Counted from the first letter of the stretch, positions 34,851-48,599 are shown. The stretch is 64,000 nt of DNA from Todiramphus chloris collaris (GCA_025345505.1 JANVCC010000077.1:4460607-4524606), one strand, 5' to 3'. Numbers and translations are program-made. Notes: generated by a model from the letters alone, not told the origin.

Positions 34851-37800
34851 AAAGGTCTGTCCTGCAACTAGCACCCTGGCATTGGGAAGGGGCGTTGTGT
34901 GGGGCCAGGGCTGCAGGCTATCCCTGAGGAAAGTTGGGAGATAGGGGAGGGGGAGGCTGGTGACCACAACTGTTATAGCAGGAATAGTTTTCTTTCCTTA
35001 TTAATCTCCTTGGGTGAAGCTAATTGCTGTTTCCCAATTACTCTCACCCCTTCTTCCAGCCTTGCCCACAAAGGATTTATACAATCCTAGCAGTCTGGAC
35101 CAGAAAGGTCCATTTAAACAATCACATCAGTGTCCCCCTCAGGGTAAACTACAGACATGTTTTGCATTTGTGTTACAGACCACGTTATGCTCACCCTGCA
35201 GAATATTTGCTGAGAAGATTATTTCTTGGAAACCAGCCAGAATCCAGCAATGCTCATACTAAAGCACATGTCAGGACATTTTAAAAGCACTGCAACATTG
35301 GCACGATGATCACGGACATCATTTGCCGCTGGTGAGCTCTGCAGCTGAATCCAGTCAGGGCTGTGAAATGGTCCTTTCAGCCTCCTCTGACTCATAATAA
35401 TAATGTGGGCTTAGATTTTGCGTTTGTCCGTGGGTCTTAATAGAGGGTTGTGGAGAGCTGCACCTGCTGGATCTCTGCGACGGCTCAGGGAAGGGGGATG
35501 GATCAGTCCGATACATTTCAAATGTTCATCGTGTACCTTTCCAGCTCACCAAGTAGCGCTGCACCACAGGGTTGCCTTTTCCTCCCCTGTGCATCCTGGC
35601 TTGTGCAAGTCCTGCCTAATGTAACAGGAGACTCCAGACCCTCCTTGGCATGGTTCACATGCTCCACGCTCACTTTCCAGGGTCAGAGCTATGGGTGTCT
35701 GGCCTCTTCCCTTTCTGCTCTTCAGAGGTTTCAGTTTGTCTGAATTCAGAACAGTGACTAAATGCAAGGTAATCTTAATGCCTTTGCCAGTGAAATCGTT
35801 TGCTTGGTATTTTTTTGCCAGTGAATCATTATTAGATCAGTTTGGGTTAGCTGACAGACTGTGGCAGCAGCAGCAATCAAATACAGGGGGGGAAGAAAAT
35901 ACATCTCCTATGTTGGAGTGCAACCTGTGGAGTGTCCACAGCATGACATAAACAGGCTGCTCACAGAGCCCAGCATATGAGGGGAAGGACAGGGCAGGGG
36001 AAGCTCAGCAACTCTGTTTATCTTGCCTCATTCATTTCTCCAGGTCTGCAGATGCCATCCTGCCTGTCCACAGCCAGTCCAAGGAGAGCAGCTACGGTGT
36101 GAGAGCAGATCCGTCCTGCCTCCTCTAGCTACCCTACAACCCCACAGTAAGAAGGGAGCAAACTAGGAGGATTGAATTTGATTAATTTTCTCTACTTTGG
36201 TCCCAGCTCAGGGCAAAAATAACAAGCACCACTGTGGACAGACTATCAATGGGCTATTGATGTCTCTCTGTAATTTAACAAGAAATAAATTAAGATACCA
36301 CTGAAAACACATTATTGTGTTTTTTGGTGACCAAAATATGTCCCCATTCTGTCTTCCTGATCAAGATCGTGATTTAATAAATGTTAAGAAGAAAAACAAG
36401 TCTGCATTGCCATCTCCTAAAAATGTGCTAAAGAAAGCAGAAAATAGAAGGGAAAACATTGCAAGCTTTTCTTAATTGCTATTGAGCACCTGATATTGCA
36501 CAGCCATGTTGTGAAGGCTTCTGTACCCAGAGGTGACTTCTAACTGGTTCTGATTCATTGAGCACTAAAATGTAGACTAATTTCCTTCCCTTCCTGATAG
36601 AATTAATAATGACAAACTGATGGATATTCTGCATAGGCACCTCATTCCAGAAAAGGAATAGTCTTGAAAGAAAAGATGTATTCAGGCCAGAAAGCATTTT
36701 ATAGACATCTGATGATGCTCGTGACAAGTCCTCTGCAATAAACAGGCATTTTTACAGGTGGAGGTGTGATTGTGCCATGTGGACTGCTGTCCTGCCTGTC
36801 TGCAGAGACCTAGGTCTAAACCTCGCAAACATCCCAGTACCACCAGTGGCCTGACCCAGCAGAACCAGTATCAAACCCATGGATGAGCCCTGGGGGGGGT
36901 ATGTCTGGTGTGCATGGGGGACTCGTGCGGAGCCATGGCCCATGTGGAGGCTGGTGGATGTTCAGGCTGGATGAGCCAGTGGATTGCTGTTAACGGCTTT
37001 GCCCGAATGAGCACAGGAGGCAGTACTATTTATTTCATTTGAATAATACATGTCTAATAAGTTAAATAAGAGAAAGCAGAATGAGCTTTCCAGTTAAGCC
37101 AAAATGTCTGATGGTTCTTTCCTGGACATTTTGGGTCTCTGGGAAGCTTTGAAGTGGCCCTAATGAACATGTCAATGTAGATAATGTAAAATGCTTTAAT
37201 AATTAATCTATCAGGCATTGCTGCCTATGATATATATGATCTGAAATATTTAAAGAGATGAATCTGTCCTTTCTAAGCGGCTGTTTGATCTCAGTTAAAA
37301 TGGTGCAAATGCTGTTGCAAAGGTGTTTTAAGAAAGCACTTCTATCTACCTTGCTTTTAATTAAGTTGTCCTAATTGGGCTATCTTTTATGTTCTTATAA
37401 TACTGCATTTACATCAGATTACAAAAGAGAGAGGGACAAGGTAAAAAGACCTGACAAGTATCAACGCAGATTGCCTGAGACCAACCTCACCAAGTGACAG
37501 AGCCATTAACTCCCTTGCAATCTTGATCTGTATCAAGTGATCAAGGCCAGGAAATAAACCATAAAATAACTCCTTTTATCTTATCAACCCTCCTATGCCC
37601 ATGATACCATTTTTATGGCTGTAACTTTCATTTCATCCACCTTCTCCCGTTCACACCTGTGAAATTTAGATTCCTGTTTTGCAATGTAATCTCCCAAGAT
37701 GACCCCTGCCCCCCCTAGAACAAGACTCCAGCCTTTTCATGTTGCGGCTATTTCACACCTTGGTGAGACCATGCTGTCAGAGGCTGGCCCAGTGACCAGT

Positions 37801-39707
37801 CTGCAACCAGGACACATCTCTTTGTTTATTGTTGTGGGAGACATCAATAGGAGACAGGAATTTGTATCAAGGGACTGAGCCTCTGCTCAGCTCTCACCAA
37901 GGACAGGGCGTGCTAAGATCAACTCATACTGAGCCTGGCTTTTGGACTACAGTGTTCTGCCAGCCTGGGACATCTCCTGGACACTGGACAGAAGAAAAGA
38001 TGCTCCCAGCCTCACCTTCCCACCACAGGGGCTGGAGCCACTAGCACCGTTGGTCTCTTCCATTGCCATGGTCTCACAGTGCTGCAGCCTCAGCACCATT
38101 TCTAAGCCAGGAAAAATCTTAGAAGACCCAGAGGGGATTAGAGGTGGGGAGGGGTATCAGTTCCCACCCCGCCCTTGCAAAACCGAGCCAAAACATGCTT
38201 TTAGAGTATGCACACATGATGGAACAGCTCCCCCCTGCCCACGTGACAGTGCTGGGATGGCCTGGACAATAACTGACCCACTTGTGTTTGTGTTCTGCAG
38301 GGGCTGTCCTGCAAACCATCACATGCAGGTTGTTTTACTCACAAAAGCCCCACTGTGAGTTTGGTCTACATGACTGCACTGGCTCGGCAAGGTCACATCC
38401 TCCCAGCCCAGAGGCACGCCTCCGTTCACGTGGGAGAGAACAAGTATTTTAAGTCTGATTTTCTTCCTATTTCCACCCTACAAAATTACCTAACAACAAT
38501 TATTGCCAGTGTTTTGGTAGTGTATAACAGCAGCACTGCAACATGCCAAGGCAAAGAAGGGCCTGAGAACAGCTAGAAAATTGCTTATATTTTAAGCTCT
38601 CAGTTCTGAGTTAAATGGAGGTTTCAAACATGTGGCGTGAGTCCCTTTGGATCACATTTAAAATAAATGTTGTATGTTTGGAAACAGTGAAACTAGAAAC
38701 TGCAACAACAAATGGTGTGTTTGGGGGAAAGATAGCAGGGAGAGAAGAAACAAGCCTATCTAGAGATCTTATCTTCGTTATTCTTGGGAGGACAGTTTAT
38801 CCAGCCAGCACTGGAAGTTGATCATGGTTGGGTGGTTCCCAGCAGCTGCCTTTGGAAAGGAAAGGGAGGCAGCAGCAGGCCAGGTAGATATCTGAGTACT
38901 TCCACATCTGCTCTTTTCAGCTAAATACCAGATGTGAGGACTTTGCTTTTAAACTTTTAACGACACGGATGAAAATGAAATGTTTGCTGAGTTCTCTGTC
39001 TGGCTCTGTTTCAACACCAAACAGTGCACACATATCCCTCCTCACCTGCACTCGCCTGTTTGCAAGTGAAATGTGAGTCTCCTGGCCATTTCCAGGACTT
39101 CTTGGTTTTGCCCTTGTCTGTCCTGGTAGGAAAAAAATATGGGAAAATTAGATCTAATGCATGCAAAAGAGACCACGGTGGTCACTGGTGCCCTGCTAAG
39201 TGCTTCAGGAGATCATTTGTTCAGCTTGCATAAAACTCCATCCTGCTAAGGAGATACAGCCTGATGCATTGGATTAATTTATGGATATGTTCCATATTTA
39301 AACATGAAAATTATGCTTATTGCACAACAGAGACTTTTCTTCAGTTCATTTGATGCCTTGTTCCTCAAAGTCTTCACTAGCACAAACATTAACAGAGTTC
39401 AGTGACCTGCTTGTGTTTTGGCCTGACACCTGGGAAGCATTTTTATTGCACACGGTTTCCTTATCTCCCCCAGCAATAAAACTAATGGAGCCAGGTGTCT
39501 TCACCTTCTGTAATGCTACTGGGCTCAATCCTCTCCCCGTGTCCTTGGGGGGCAGTCGGGAATCCTCCTGTGAGCTCCTGAAAGGCTCGGGTTAGTGGCA
39601 TGACTCCTGTGGGCAACAGTAACCCAAGTCTTTGGCATCTGCAACGGCTAGCGAGGGACCAGACATGGATTTTGTTTCTAATTAACATTTGCAGTATAGT
39701 AGAAGCT

Positions 39708-39737
39708 TGTCTGTCTGTCTATCTTTCTATCTGTCTA
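39708..39737. repeat. TCTG/TCTA tetranucleotide microsatellite
   Basis: About seven imperfect tandem tetramers (TCTG, TCTA, TCTT). Confidence 0.85.
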
Positions 39738-40452
39738 AGGTCCACATTTTACAAGCCCCAGTTCCCACCCAGAGTCACTGTCTTTGTGAGCAAGGGCCAC
39801 TCACCTGCCAAAAAATCCCTTGGGCTTGAACGTGTTGAAATAATTTGGTGTCCCGTGCTGTGAAATATATTAAACGAATCACGGTACAAGAAACAGATGT
39901 TTATTCCAGTGGGTGCAGGACTCCAGACACAAAGTATTGAATTACTGCTGGTCTCAGATAACAGGACAAAATGCAAAAGTTGTGATTGAACATTCTACAT
40001 GTGTCCCATGTAGAAACTGTAAGCCTTAAAAATGTATCCCAAGTCCTGTAACTGGTGTTATGGAAGCAAACCTCCCCAGCTGCCATGTGGCACTCCCAGG
40101 CTATGATCAGCATTCAGGCACAAACCCGGGTGTTGTGTGTGCCCTGTACATGATTCTGAGCCCTGAGGCTGTTTGGGTGCTTTAGTTCAGGGCCTGGCCA
40201 CATTTTTTAACTCCCATGCCCAAGGGACAGTGATTTGTAGCCCACATACATGAGAGATCTGGGACTATGTGAGACCCCATCTATGATATTTCAGGTCTTT
40301 GGACGTTGCTGTCCTGGTATCTAATGGCAGAACTGAGCCCTGGGCTTTCCAAATAGGGTGTTTTCCTTAAAACAAAGGCGTGTTGTATTTGGTTAGTTGT
40401 TTTCGTCTGTGAAACCACAACACTAGATTAGGAGTCAGAAAAACTGGGCAGA

Positions 40453-40472
40453 TTTTTTTTTTTTTTTTTTTT
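40453..40472. repeat. T20 homopolymer
   Basis: Twenty consecutive T on the plus strand, preceded by CAGA and followed by CCC. I see no attached retrotransposon body. Confidence 0.9.
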
Positions 40473-41799
40473 CCCAAATGAAACATGAAATGTGAGAAGC
40501 TCCAAAGAAGTTTGGGGGCTGGAGCATCCCTGTCAGGTCAGCTGCTTGGTTCTTAGCAACTCAGTATGGGGAATGTTTACTCAAAACTCTGTGCAGGAGA
40601 AAGCATGATCTTGAAAAAGCAAATGAAATGCTGAAAAGGGTCCCTGTAGAAAGATGGTGTGTACCCAGGGATTCTCCTTGCCCGACACTTTTCTGCCATG
40701 CACTGATTCTGTTAGCGTCAGCAGGAAATCATTGTCCACAGGGGTCCTGTTCGGGGTCATTTCTAAGAGACCTGTGGGTCCAGGCAGTGCTCTGTGCATA
40801 GGGTCTCTGAGGGATTCCATCCTCTGGTCCCGCAGGGTGGCAGTCACTGGAAAGCAGCAGGAAACCAGAGCTCCAACTGCTCCTGCCACCTGCAACCACT
40901 GTCCTTCAGCTGGCAGCAATTACTGAAAATGAAAAGCACCATTTTTACATTTTAAAATCTGTCTAAACAAACAGACCTTCACTCAGACAGAGCTTTGCCT
41001 CCTCTAACATCTCGCCAAGCACCGTATCACTGCCAGTGCTTCCTGGCTGCAGGAGCTGAGCTTCACTCATCAAGGAGGAAAGATCTGCTGCTTCTTTCCT
41101 GTTCCTGTTTGTATCTCTCACCACACTTGAAATGTGCTGTATCCTGAGTTATTCTTAAACAAGCTTTCCCATTGTTTGAGTTGTGGGTTATGAATTCTGA
41201 CACTTTGAGGAAATATGACCCGTCCTATGGAAAAGTGAGAACGATGTCAAGTCTGCACGAGATACTCATGGTTGTGACATACAGGAAAAGGATGAGTGCT
41301 TTGCACTGTCCTCATGAATGAAGCCACAGGAAGAAGGTGTGACAGGGCAGTGGGTGAGCTGCTGGGAACTTTCCACGGTTCCTGATGCTGCACTACCCCA
41401 ACTTACACTCTTATCCTGCATTTCCAGTGACTGAGAATGTTCTTCATATAGGGCTCCTCTGGCACTGACAGCCTTGTCTCTGCTAAGAGGTTGTTTTTAT
41501 TAATACCTGACACCAGTGATTCAGACCTAATTTGTGACATTTGTGTCATGACAAGCCGTGCTGAGCAGGGCTGGATGACACGAGGGCAATCATGGGTCCT
41601 TTGCACATCACTCCACACTGGCACCGCTCCTTTATTGTCATCGGTAATGCCAGCTGAGTATTTGCAAGAATGGGAGAAAACACTGTGCTGATGGAGACCA
41701 AAAGTGCCTGTCTTCTGGCTCCAGTCTCCTCCCCAGAATGCGTTACCAGCCGTGCAGGAAGTATTTTGATGCAGCCAAGGCAAAATCAAAATGTCTTGG

Positions 41800-42395
41800 G
41801 CAAAGGCCTGGTGCGGGCAGGCGCTGAGCGCCAGAGGGCATAGCCTGAGGTCTGGAGTGCTGGGGTTTGCTGCTGGAGCTCTGTGCCCTGCAGTGTCCCC
41901 AGTCACTTGGCCTTTTGTTTGAGCAGCACCAGTCTCTGCCCACGCTCGCTGCATGGGCTGTGCTCCCCAGTGCCCAGCTCCTTCCCGCGCCTCAGCCCCT
42001 CGCTCGCAGGCGGCTGTCACGTGAAAAAAGGAAGAAGGAGGCAAAACAAGTACAGCTAGAATTCGCATAATATTGCTGCAGCCCTGCCAGGAATCAGGCT
42101 GTAAAAGTTCCTGTATTTAAAGCTGGGAGATGAGTTTTATTGTTAGTAGTTGTTATAGCAACGCGAGGTGCCAAAGAGTAATACATGCTCAGCACGTTAC
42201 AACAGACTCTGACAAGTTCAAGGCTGTTGCCTTGCTGCTAAATCTTGTTGCCAAGGCAATGCAACATAAGACAGGAGCCTAGAGAAATGAATACTGCTGA
42301 TGGCTCATGCCAGCAGGCTCCGTCTGATTAGAAGGGAACTTTTGAAAGTAATGTTAACTTAAGCAGCGCAACAGCAGAAGAAGGGGAGCGCGGAG
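41800..42395 (+). promoter_or_regulatory. Promoter-like block with E-box and two RFX X-box-like motifs
   Basis: A local CpG cluster (about 41810-42030) leads into the palindromic E-box TCACGTGA (42017-42024) and a TATA-like TATTTAAAG at about 42114. Two X-box-like sites follow: GTTGTTATAGCAAC (42149-42162) and GTTGCCAAGGCAAT (42247-42260). Each has one perfect half-site of the RFX consensus. An exon-like segment with a GT donor follows. It could be an alternative upstream promoter of ADD3, the promoter of an unannotated RNA, or an enhancer. Confidence 0.4.
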
Positions 42396-42445
42396 ATGGA
42401 GGAGAGGATCCGGAGGAGGATCAGTGGGTTAATGTCAAGAAACAG
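42360..42445 (+). other. Exon-like segment with GT donor (putative upstream exon)
   Basis: A purine-rich stretch containing an ATG at 42396-42398 and 16 open codons (MEERIRRRISGLMSRN) up to AACAG|gtaaag. The peptide is not recognised. The left edge is arbitrary. Only the donor, composition and position after promoter-like motifs support it. Confidence 0.3.
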
Positions 42446-45400
42446 GTAAAGGAGAACATTTGACTAAAAAGCAATGTGGCTGAATAGAATATCTTAGCCT
42501 GTAATTCAAGAAATGTGTTTTTGGAGGGAGTAAAAAATTATCATTTTTCTAACATTTGTTTAACTTGGGCAGTGCTGCTGTAATTTGAATGAGAACTTTG
42601 GCTTTTTCCCAATGGTGGTGACAGCAGAAATTGTTTTCTCAGTAAATTTGTTCGGTGATGCGGGTATTGTTGCTGCTGTAGTAAAATCCACAAAGTAGCT
42701 CAGCTAACTTTCAATCTTATGTTCATTTCCAGCCTTTTAAAATATACTTCATGGCAAAATGTTAGCTAAAAAAGAGATAAGACTGCAAGCTGATTATTCT
42801 CTCCTGACTGTGATTCACCATTAATGTTGACAGTGTGCTTTGAGTTGAAGGAAGAGTACTACTCCAAGGACCACAGAGTCAAAATAGATGATCAATGCCA
42901 AAGGATTAAGTTAATTTTGAATACCAATACAGTGTTTTGGCATGTGCTATGGGATACCAGGGTACTAAAATGCAAGTACTGCTGAAGTGCCTCAAACAGA
43001 TACACAATGATCCTTTATGACTGTGGGTAAAAGCATTAAAAAAAAAAAAAAAAGCATAAAAAAAGCATTTCTTAAACAATTACCATAGCAATATTCTGAT
43101 CCACTCCTACTTATGTCCCAGGCTTTTTACATTTTCATGGACTATCTAGAGCTAAAAATGGCCTCACATTTTCCTATTTAAGGACTACTTCATCATGTGC
43201 ATCTTGCAGTAGAGCAGCAGTGTACAGTAGTGTACCTGAGACCACCGAATGCCCTATGGGGGTGTTTGTTCTCCTGGCACCTGCTGTGGGTAGTGGAAAA
43301 GTCAGGTCTGTGAGTACTTTATACTATTCAAAAATGGGAAACTGAGACAAAAGAAGTGATTTGCCAGTTGTACTGGATTTTTTTTGTGTGTGCAGTCATG
43401 ATCAGAGACATGTCTATTAGCCTTCATAAAGGTAAGGCTTTTAATCAAGTGTGAAATACTCTTGTACTAATTTGCAGTACTTAAGCTATGGGCCAGGAAG
43501 CAGGCGGGTGACTGGTCATATGCTTGTAACCAGGATTTGTTTTTCAGCAGCTAAATTATACTCAAAGAAGCTAGCAGTGTGTTACTTGCAACCTTACTAT
43601 GTGACTAGCTGTGGGATATTTTATGATCAGAAAGAAGAGAAAACTTAGTTCAGGCAGTTGTGAAGGGAGAATGACGTTGTCCCAGAGGATGCTTATATTT
43701 GGAGACCGTCCATTCGATGAAGAAACATGGGAATCCTATAACTGGGCATTAGCATTTTTTTGTGAATAAGAAAGAAAAAAGAAACTCTATTTTTAGTCTT
43801 AGTTAAATTTCTCTGCTGGTGATTCCACACATGGTGTTAATTCTTAATATATGCAGGAGAAGGTTTCAAAGCCCTCCAGAATATCCTCCTTTTTTTGAAA
43901 AGATGTTTTCACAGAAGTCTGGCTAGTAAAAAGACAAAACCATATGGGCAGGTCATGCAGCGACATCAACACTTACTTGATCTGCAGGATCCCAGAGCAT
44001 TTCCAAGACCTGGCTCTCCTATCTGCAGGTGCCATCTGCCCTTGATGCCTGTGACAGTAGGACCCATCTTGGAAGGTTTCTAGCCCACCTTTACCACGCT
44101 GAGCACATTGTATGATGTCTCCTCCAGAACAGATGGGACCCCTGCAGAAGAACCCGTGGCTGAATCACACTGCAGCTATGTGCACCTTGACATACACTCC
44201 AAAGCACAGAGGCACAACCCAAGGGCATCCCCCTCTGCTTTCTTCTACCTCCTACCCCTTTTCCCTGCTGTGCAGCTATTTAGTTGCTCTAGAGCCACCC
44301 CCAGAGAGCAGGGAAGCAACATGGAGCTGAGACAGTGTGTCATCAAGATAGCTACAGATAGCAGAGTAGACAGAGCTATTTCCAGGATGATTAATACTGT
44401 TAGCACATGCTGAAGCTTACAGCTGAACATAAGCTTTAGAGGAATGGATTTTGATGTAAAAAGTGAATAAATGAGACAACTGTCAGAACAATGAGTGGTG
44501 AACCAAGTAGAGATCCTTAGCGCACAAGATGCAAAGCACTGCCTGCTGGCCTCTTTTCGCTGAAGCCGCTGGTAAAATTCCCATTGCCCTTCATGCTGGA
44601 GAAATAGCCCAGCAACAGCATGTGGCACAGGGGTGAACCAACTAGCAGGCACCAGGGCTACTCCCACAACTAATTAGTTGCATGGTATTTTAGCAGGGGC
44701 AAAGCGATGGTAACAGCCTGGGATCCAAAGCACTGCTCTTCCCCCAGACCAAAGCATGCACCACTGCTCCTGCAGCCTGTTCAGGGGATCTTTGCACTGC
44801 CCTTTACTGTACATACTTGGGGTGCTTGCAAGGGTACCAGTCTAAGGGCTTGTCTTGCTGCTGAATAAAAATCATGTTTTAAAAGGGCTATCTGACTTAC
44901 ACTCTTTTCTCATAATCCTCTCTCCAGAAATCTTAAATGCCATAATTGAAAACCTGCTGTTCTTCTTCTGAAAATCAGGTTTATCCTACTGTAGACAGCT
45001 CCCAGAAGGACAGACTTTTGCATAATCAGTTACATTGCAGGGAATATGTTTAGCATTTTTCTGTTTTTCTTCTCCTGACACTTTTCTCACAGGAGAGCAG
45101 GCAAACAAAATCTAGTTACAGCTGTGCAATTTCCTCTTCCCCAATTCCCTTTTTTAACCCAAATCACCAAGGATACTTGTTTTCCTAATAATATCACATT
45201 GTATGGGCAGTTTTTAATTTCCTTTTTGAAAATATATTCCTCTCTTTCTTAGATGAGACGTCTTGACAAGAGGTGTCTTGAATGGCGTCACTAAAATCTG
45301 GTGGGTTTTTTATACATTATATCTGTGTCTGCAAAGAAGTCATATGCTTGGGGTGTTTCTCTGGAGTAGCTAATTCAGCTTGGACTGAGCCACATGATCC

Positions 45401-48299
45401 CCTTTTCCAGTCTTGCCTTATGGCCTCTGAGGAATGTTGCATTGGCTGCGAGGGAATTACTAGGTCTTGGCAAGACATGTTAATATCCTCGCAAAGACTT
45501 GTTAGAGACCAAGACTTCAGCCTCCAACTATTTCCTCTGATAAAGCAGAGTATTCACAGCAGTTCATTAGTCTTGAATCACCAGTTTGACTTTGTTTGAG
45601 AGCAATCAAAGGTCCTCACAAACCAAAAGAACTCTGCAAGTAAAGCTGGCTGTTGTTGCCTGCCTGCTAGCAGGCTTCAAAACTGAAGCACAAAGTGGCA
45701 GGTCCAATTAGAGAAATCAGTGGCTCGGGTTGGGAAAATGAACACCCAGGTGAAAGACAGGTTATGAATTATGGCAGCACATGCTGCACTGGGATTTGAA
45801 AGACAGTCAGTCAGCACATCTGAAAATACGTGGGGATGCAAATATAATATTTTCTCCCAAAGACCTGCTCATGTTCGTACACAAAGTTTGCAGCAGCAAC
45901 AGAACTACAGTCCCACTTTATTACAGCTGTTTTCCGTTTTGTTTTGTTGTTTTTTTTTTTTTTTTAACACTCAATGTTATCTTTCCATTAGCATCCGAAA
46001 TGACACTGATAATCTTTGAAAGCACCAGAGTGTGAGTATCATATCTGCAGCTGGATCTCTCTGCTAGGAAGCTAGTTACACAGCATGGAAAGTATTTCTG
46101 CAATGTCATTTTGTATCATTGATAACAACATCTCAAGTGAAGGGAGTGTATTGTTCATCCATGAAATGAGGAGGAACGACTCCCACAGTCCCAGCACACC
46201 ACCATCTTGAGCACCCCCTTGCAAGGCAGAGGCAAGATCTGAGTTACACATTTTGTAAACCAGGAGCAGCTTTTGCAAAGTGTAGGGGACACAGCAGTGG
46301 TGCAAGTGACAGAGAATGGATCACAAAACAGGTCTCTCCACACCAACTTCCCACAGCACTTGTATCACTGAGCTGAGCTTCAGAGCACAGCACAGAGGGC
46401 ACTGTAAAAGAACCTGAGAGCTGGCCCCCAGCAGCAGCAGCCAGCCCTGGCCCCAGGGGCTGGAGCACTCGATCTGAGTAAGGGTATCAGTCAGATGTTC
46501 AGGAACTCCCAGGTGATTCACAGCCCCATGTCTTGGCTGCATGCTGGCCTCTTTACACCTCTGGTGTTGGAAGAGGAAGTCAAACAGACGGTTCTCACGT
46601 ATACATTCTATAGATATGAAAAGCCCCCCTGTTATAGAAAAATGGAGCAGAGATGTGAGGTCTGGAGCTGGTTTCCAACCCGAAAGCCAGGCAGGATGCA
46701 GGATCCATAGCTGCAGTTTGGCTTGACAAAGGGCCAACTGCAACACCACCGTTTTCATCTGATTTGATGTCAGCTGAACATTTGTGTTCCATTTCCCCAT
46801 CCAGCACCATCCAAGCCTATACCAAAGACTAAAGTTGACCCAGCTTTCTGCAGAGTGGTGTCACAACTTGTGGTCTTGCAAGTTGTTCAGTACCATTTGC
46901 TGTCACCCAGTTCATATTTTTGACACTAGGATCCAAATCAGGACCCTGGTTCATTGGCTACTCAAGGACATATCCCACTCCAGCCTCCCTCGGGCTGTTC
47001 ATATCCTTGGTTAGGCACATGTTTGAGTAACTCACTACAGCCATGCTTAAGCTTCACAGCAGAAGGGAAGAGAACTGGCTTGATCAGCCATACACAATGA
47101 GATGTGCTCGAGCCAGCTAATGGGTAATCCTGTGTGTACGTACCACAAATACACAACATAACTCACTGTCCTGCTTGGCAGAAGAGTGTTATTGCTTCTT
47201 GGGAAACAAGCATTCCAGATCAAAGACTGTCCTTGCAGAATAAATAATCAAACCAAACTAATGCGTGTGCATGTGTATATCTATGGTTCCCGTGGATTTA
47301 TATGACATGTTGCACATGCTAATGTCAGTCCATCTGAGGGGGTAGAAACTGATGGGGAAGTTGTAATTGCATGAAAGGAATGGGAATTTTCCGGTGAACC
47401 TCAGCGTGGCAGAGAGACTGTTCTTGGAGGTCGTAAAAGACTTCTGCAGCCAACTAATTATACACTAGCCAAATCTTATTACAAACAAGTAATAAGTATA
47501 GGCACGTTTGTTGGTTTTGCTAATGACATTAATGTCTTTTTTGATGATTTGCAGAGCTACATGAGACCAGAGATTCAATTTGTACTGATGTATCTCCCAC
47601 TCTGGCGAAGCCTAGGGAACTCAGTTGATGTTTGATAGCTTTTTGCCATTTATCTTTAGACAATTCAAGGTCTGTTTTCTGCACAGTAGTTTGAGCTGCT
47701 GTTTCTGACGAGTAACACTTAGACACTTTTTCAGAACTCTACTTAGATAGTGGATCTGTGCATCATTTTCTAGTATATAAGTGATGGTGCGTAAAATTAT
47801 ATGTTAGTGTTGTTAAAGGGAATTTGTGCTTTTACTCCTCCACAGTTTCCTTATCTCCCTTAGCAAAACAGCTGTGACACTGAAGTCTGCTGTGTAGATT
47901 CATTTATCTTTCCCCTGTGGAGTTCTGGAGTGTTCAGATACCCTGGTTAAAACCACTGACTTTGCAATTTAGGGCAAGTCATCAGAAGGGAAAGAGGCAA
48001 ACTTGGAGCCGGTTAAAACACATTCTGAAGAATTACCAGGATTTGCCGGGCAAAGACAAGCAAAGTTTTTTCTCTCACAGACTCTCCACATACCTCTGTG
48101 ACTGATTTGTTTTGAGTTTCCAGTGTGTTTGCACAGACCTGATCATCGGTCCTGCTGCCCTTCTCCGCTTCCTGTCTGAGAACAAACCGAGACAGCGAGC
48201 CGAGGCAGTCTCACGTCCTTTAGTATGAAAACCACTGAACACAGTTTGTCCCGCCAGGAAAATCAGTGCTTTAAGTACGTGTGTAATCCACTGACTTCA
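42446..48299. other. Intergenic region, no gene recognised
   Basis: About 5.9 kb of mostly AT-leaning sequence with a MIR-like fragment, an A16 tract at 43038-43053 and a T tract near 45950. The minus-strand frame at 46321-46800 (159 codons) shows no known domain, and I regard it as chance. Confidence 0.6.
43320..43380 (-). mobile_element. MIR-like SINE fragment (short)
   Basis: The plus strand contains AAAATGGGAAACTGAGACAA, then AAGAAGTGATTTGCCAG. This matches the reverse complement of the MIR tail for about 45 bp. Confidence 0.6.
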
Positions 48300-48510
48300 C
48301 AGGAATATCTCTGGCTGGATTTTTAAAGCGTGCTCTCTGTGGGGACAGCAAGGCGCTGTGCTGAGCACGCGTTTGCGTGCCCCGGGCGAGGGGCAGGGAG
48401 CGCGGCATAGGCGCTGCTGGCCCGTGCTGCTCTTTGGGGAGCCCTGCTGCACCGGGGCAGAGAGCTCCTGCCCCCCAGCTTTCCATCCCGCCGTTCCTAG
48501 CATTACGCAT
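48300..48510. promoter_or_regulatory. Small CpG cluster (orphan mini-island)
   Basis: A short GC-rich stretch with closely spaced CpGs (GAGCACGCG, CCCCGGGCGAGG, GAGCGCGGC, GGCGCTGC) in otherwise CpG-poor intergenic DNA. It could mark a minor promoter or an enhancer. I see no convincing exon. Confidence 0.35.
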
Positions 48511-48599
48511 CCCTGGGAATACACTCAGAAACTACAGATGAGGTCATTCCCAAGAGTCTGCTAAGGTATTTGGGGCCCTTGACACTGAAAGGAGCTAAA

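Larger units (their letters stand above)
34851..41799. other. Intergenic region, no gene recognised
   Basis: About 7 kb without recognisable coding exons. It contains a TCTG/TCTA microsatellite, a T20 tract, and AT-rich stretches with TAATTA-type homeodomain words at 36160-36310 and 37180-37400. I cannot assign a function. Confidence 0.6.

Noticed and set aside
39840..40113. Minus-strand AATAAA near 39901 with a short open frame, as a possible non-coding RNA 3' end or LTR edge
   Set aside because: I could not identify repeat ends, exons or a matching element, so there is too little to call.
41403..42068. Minus-strand open frame of 221 codons
   Set aside because: No known domain. It crosses the CpG cluster and looks like a chance frame.
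46321..46800. Minus-strand open frame of 159 codons
   Set aside because: No domain or family resemblance, and no promoter or splice signals around it.
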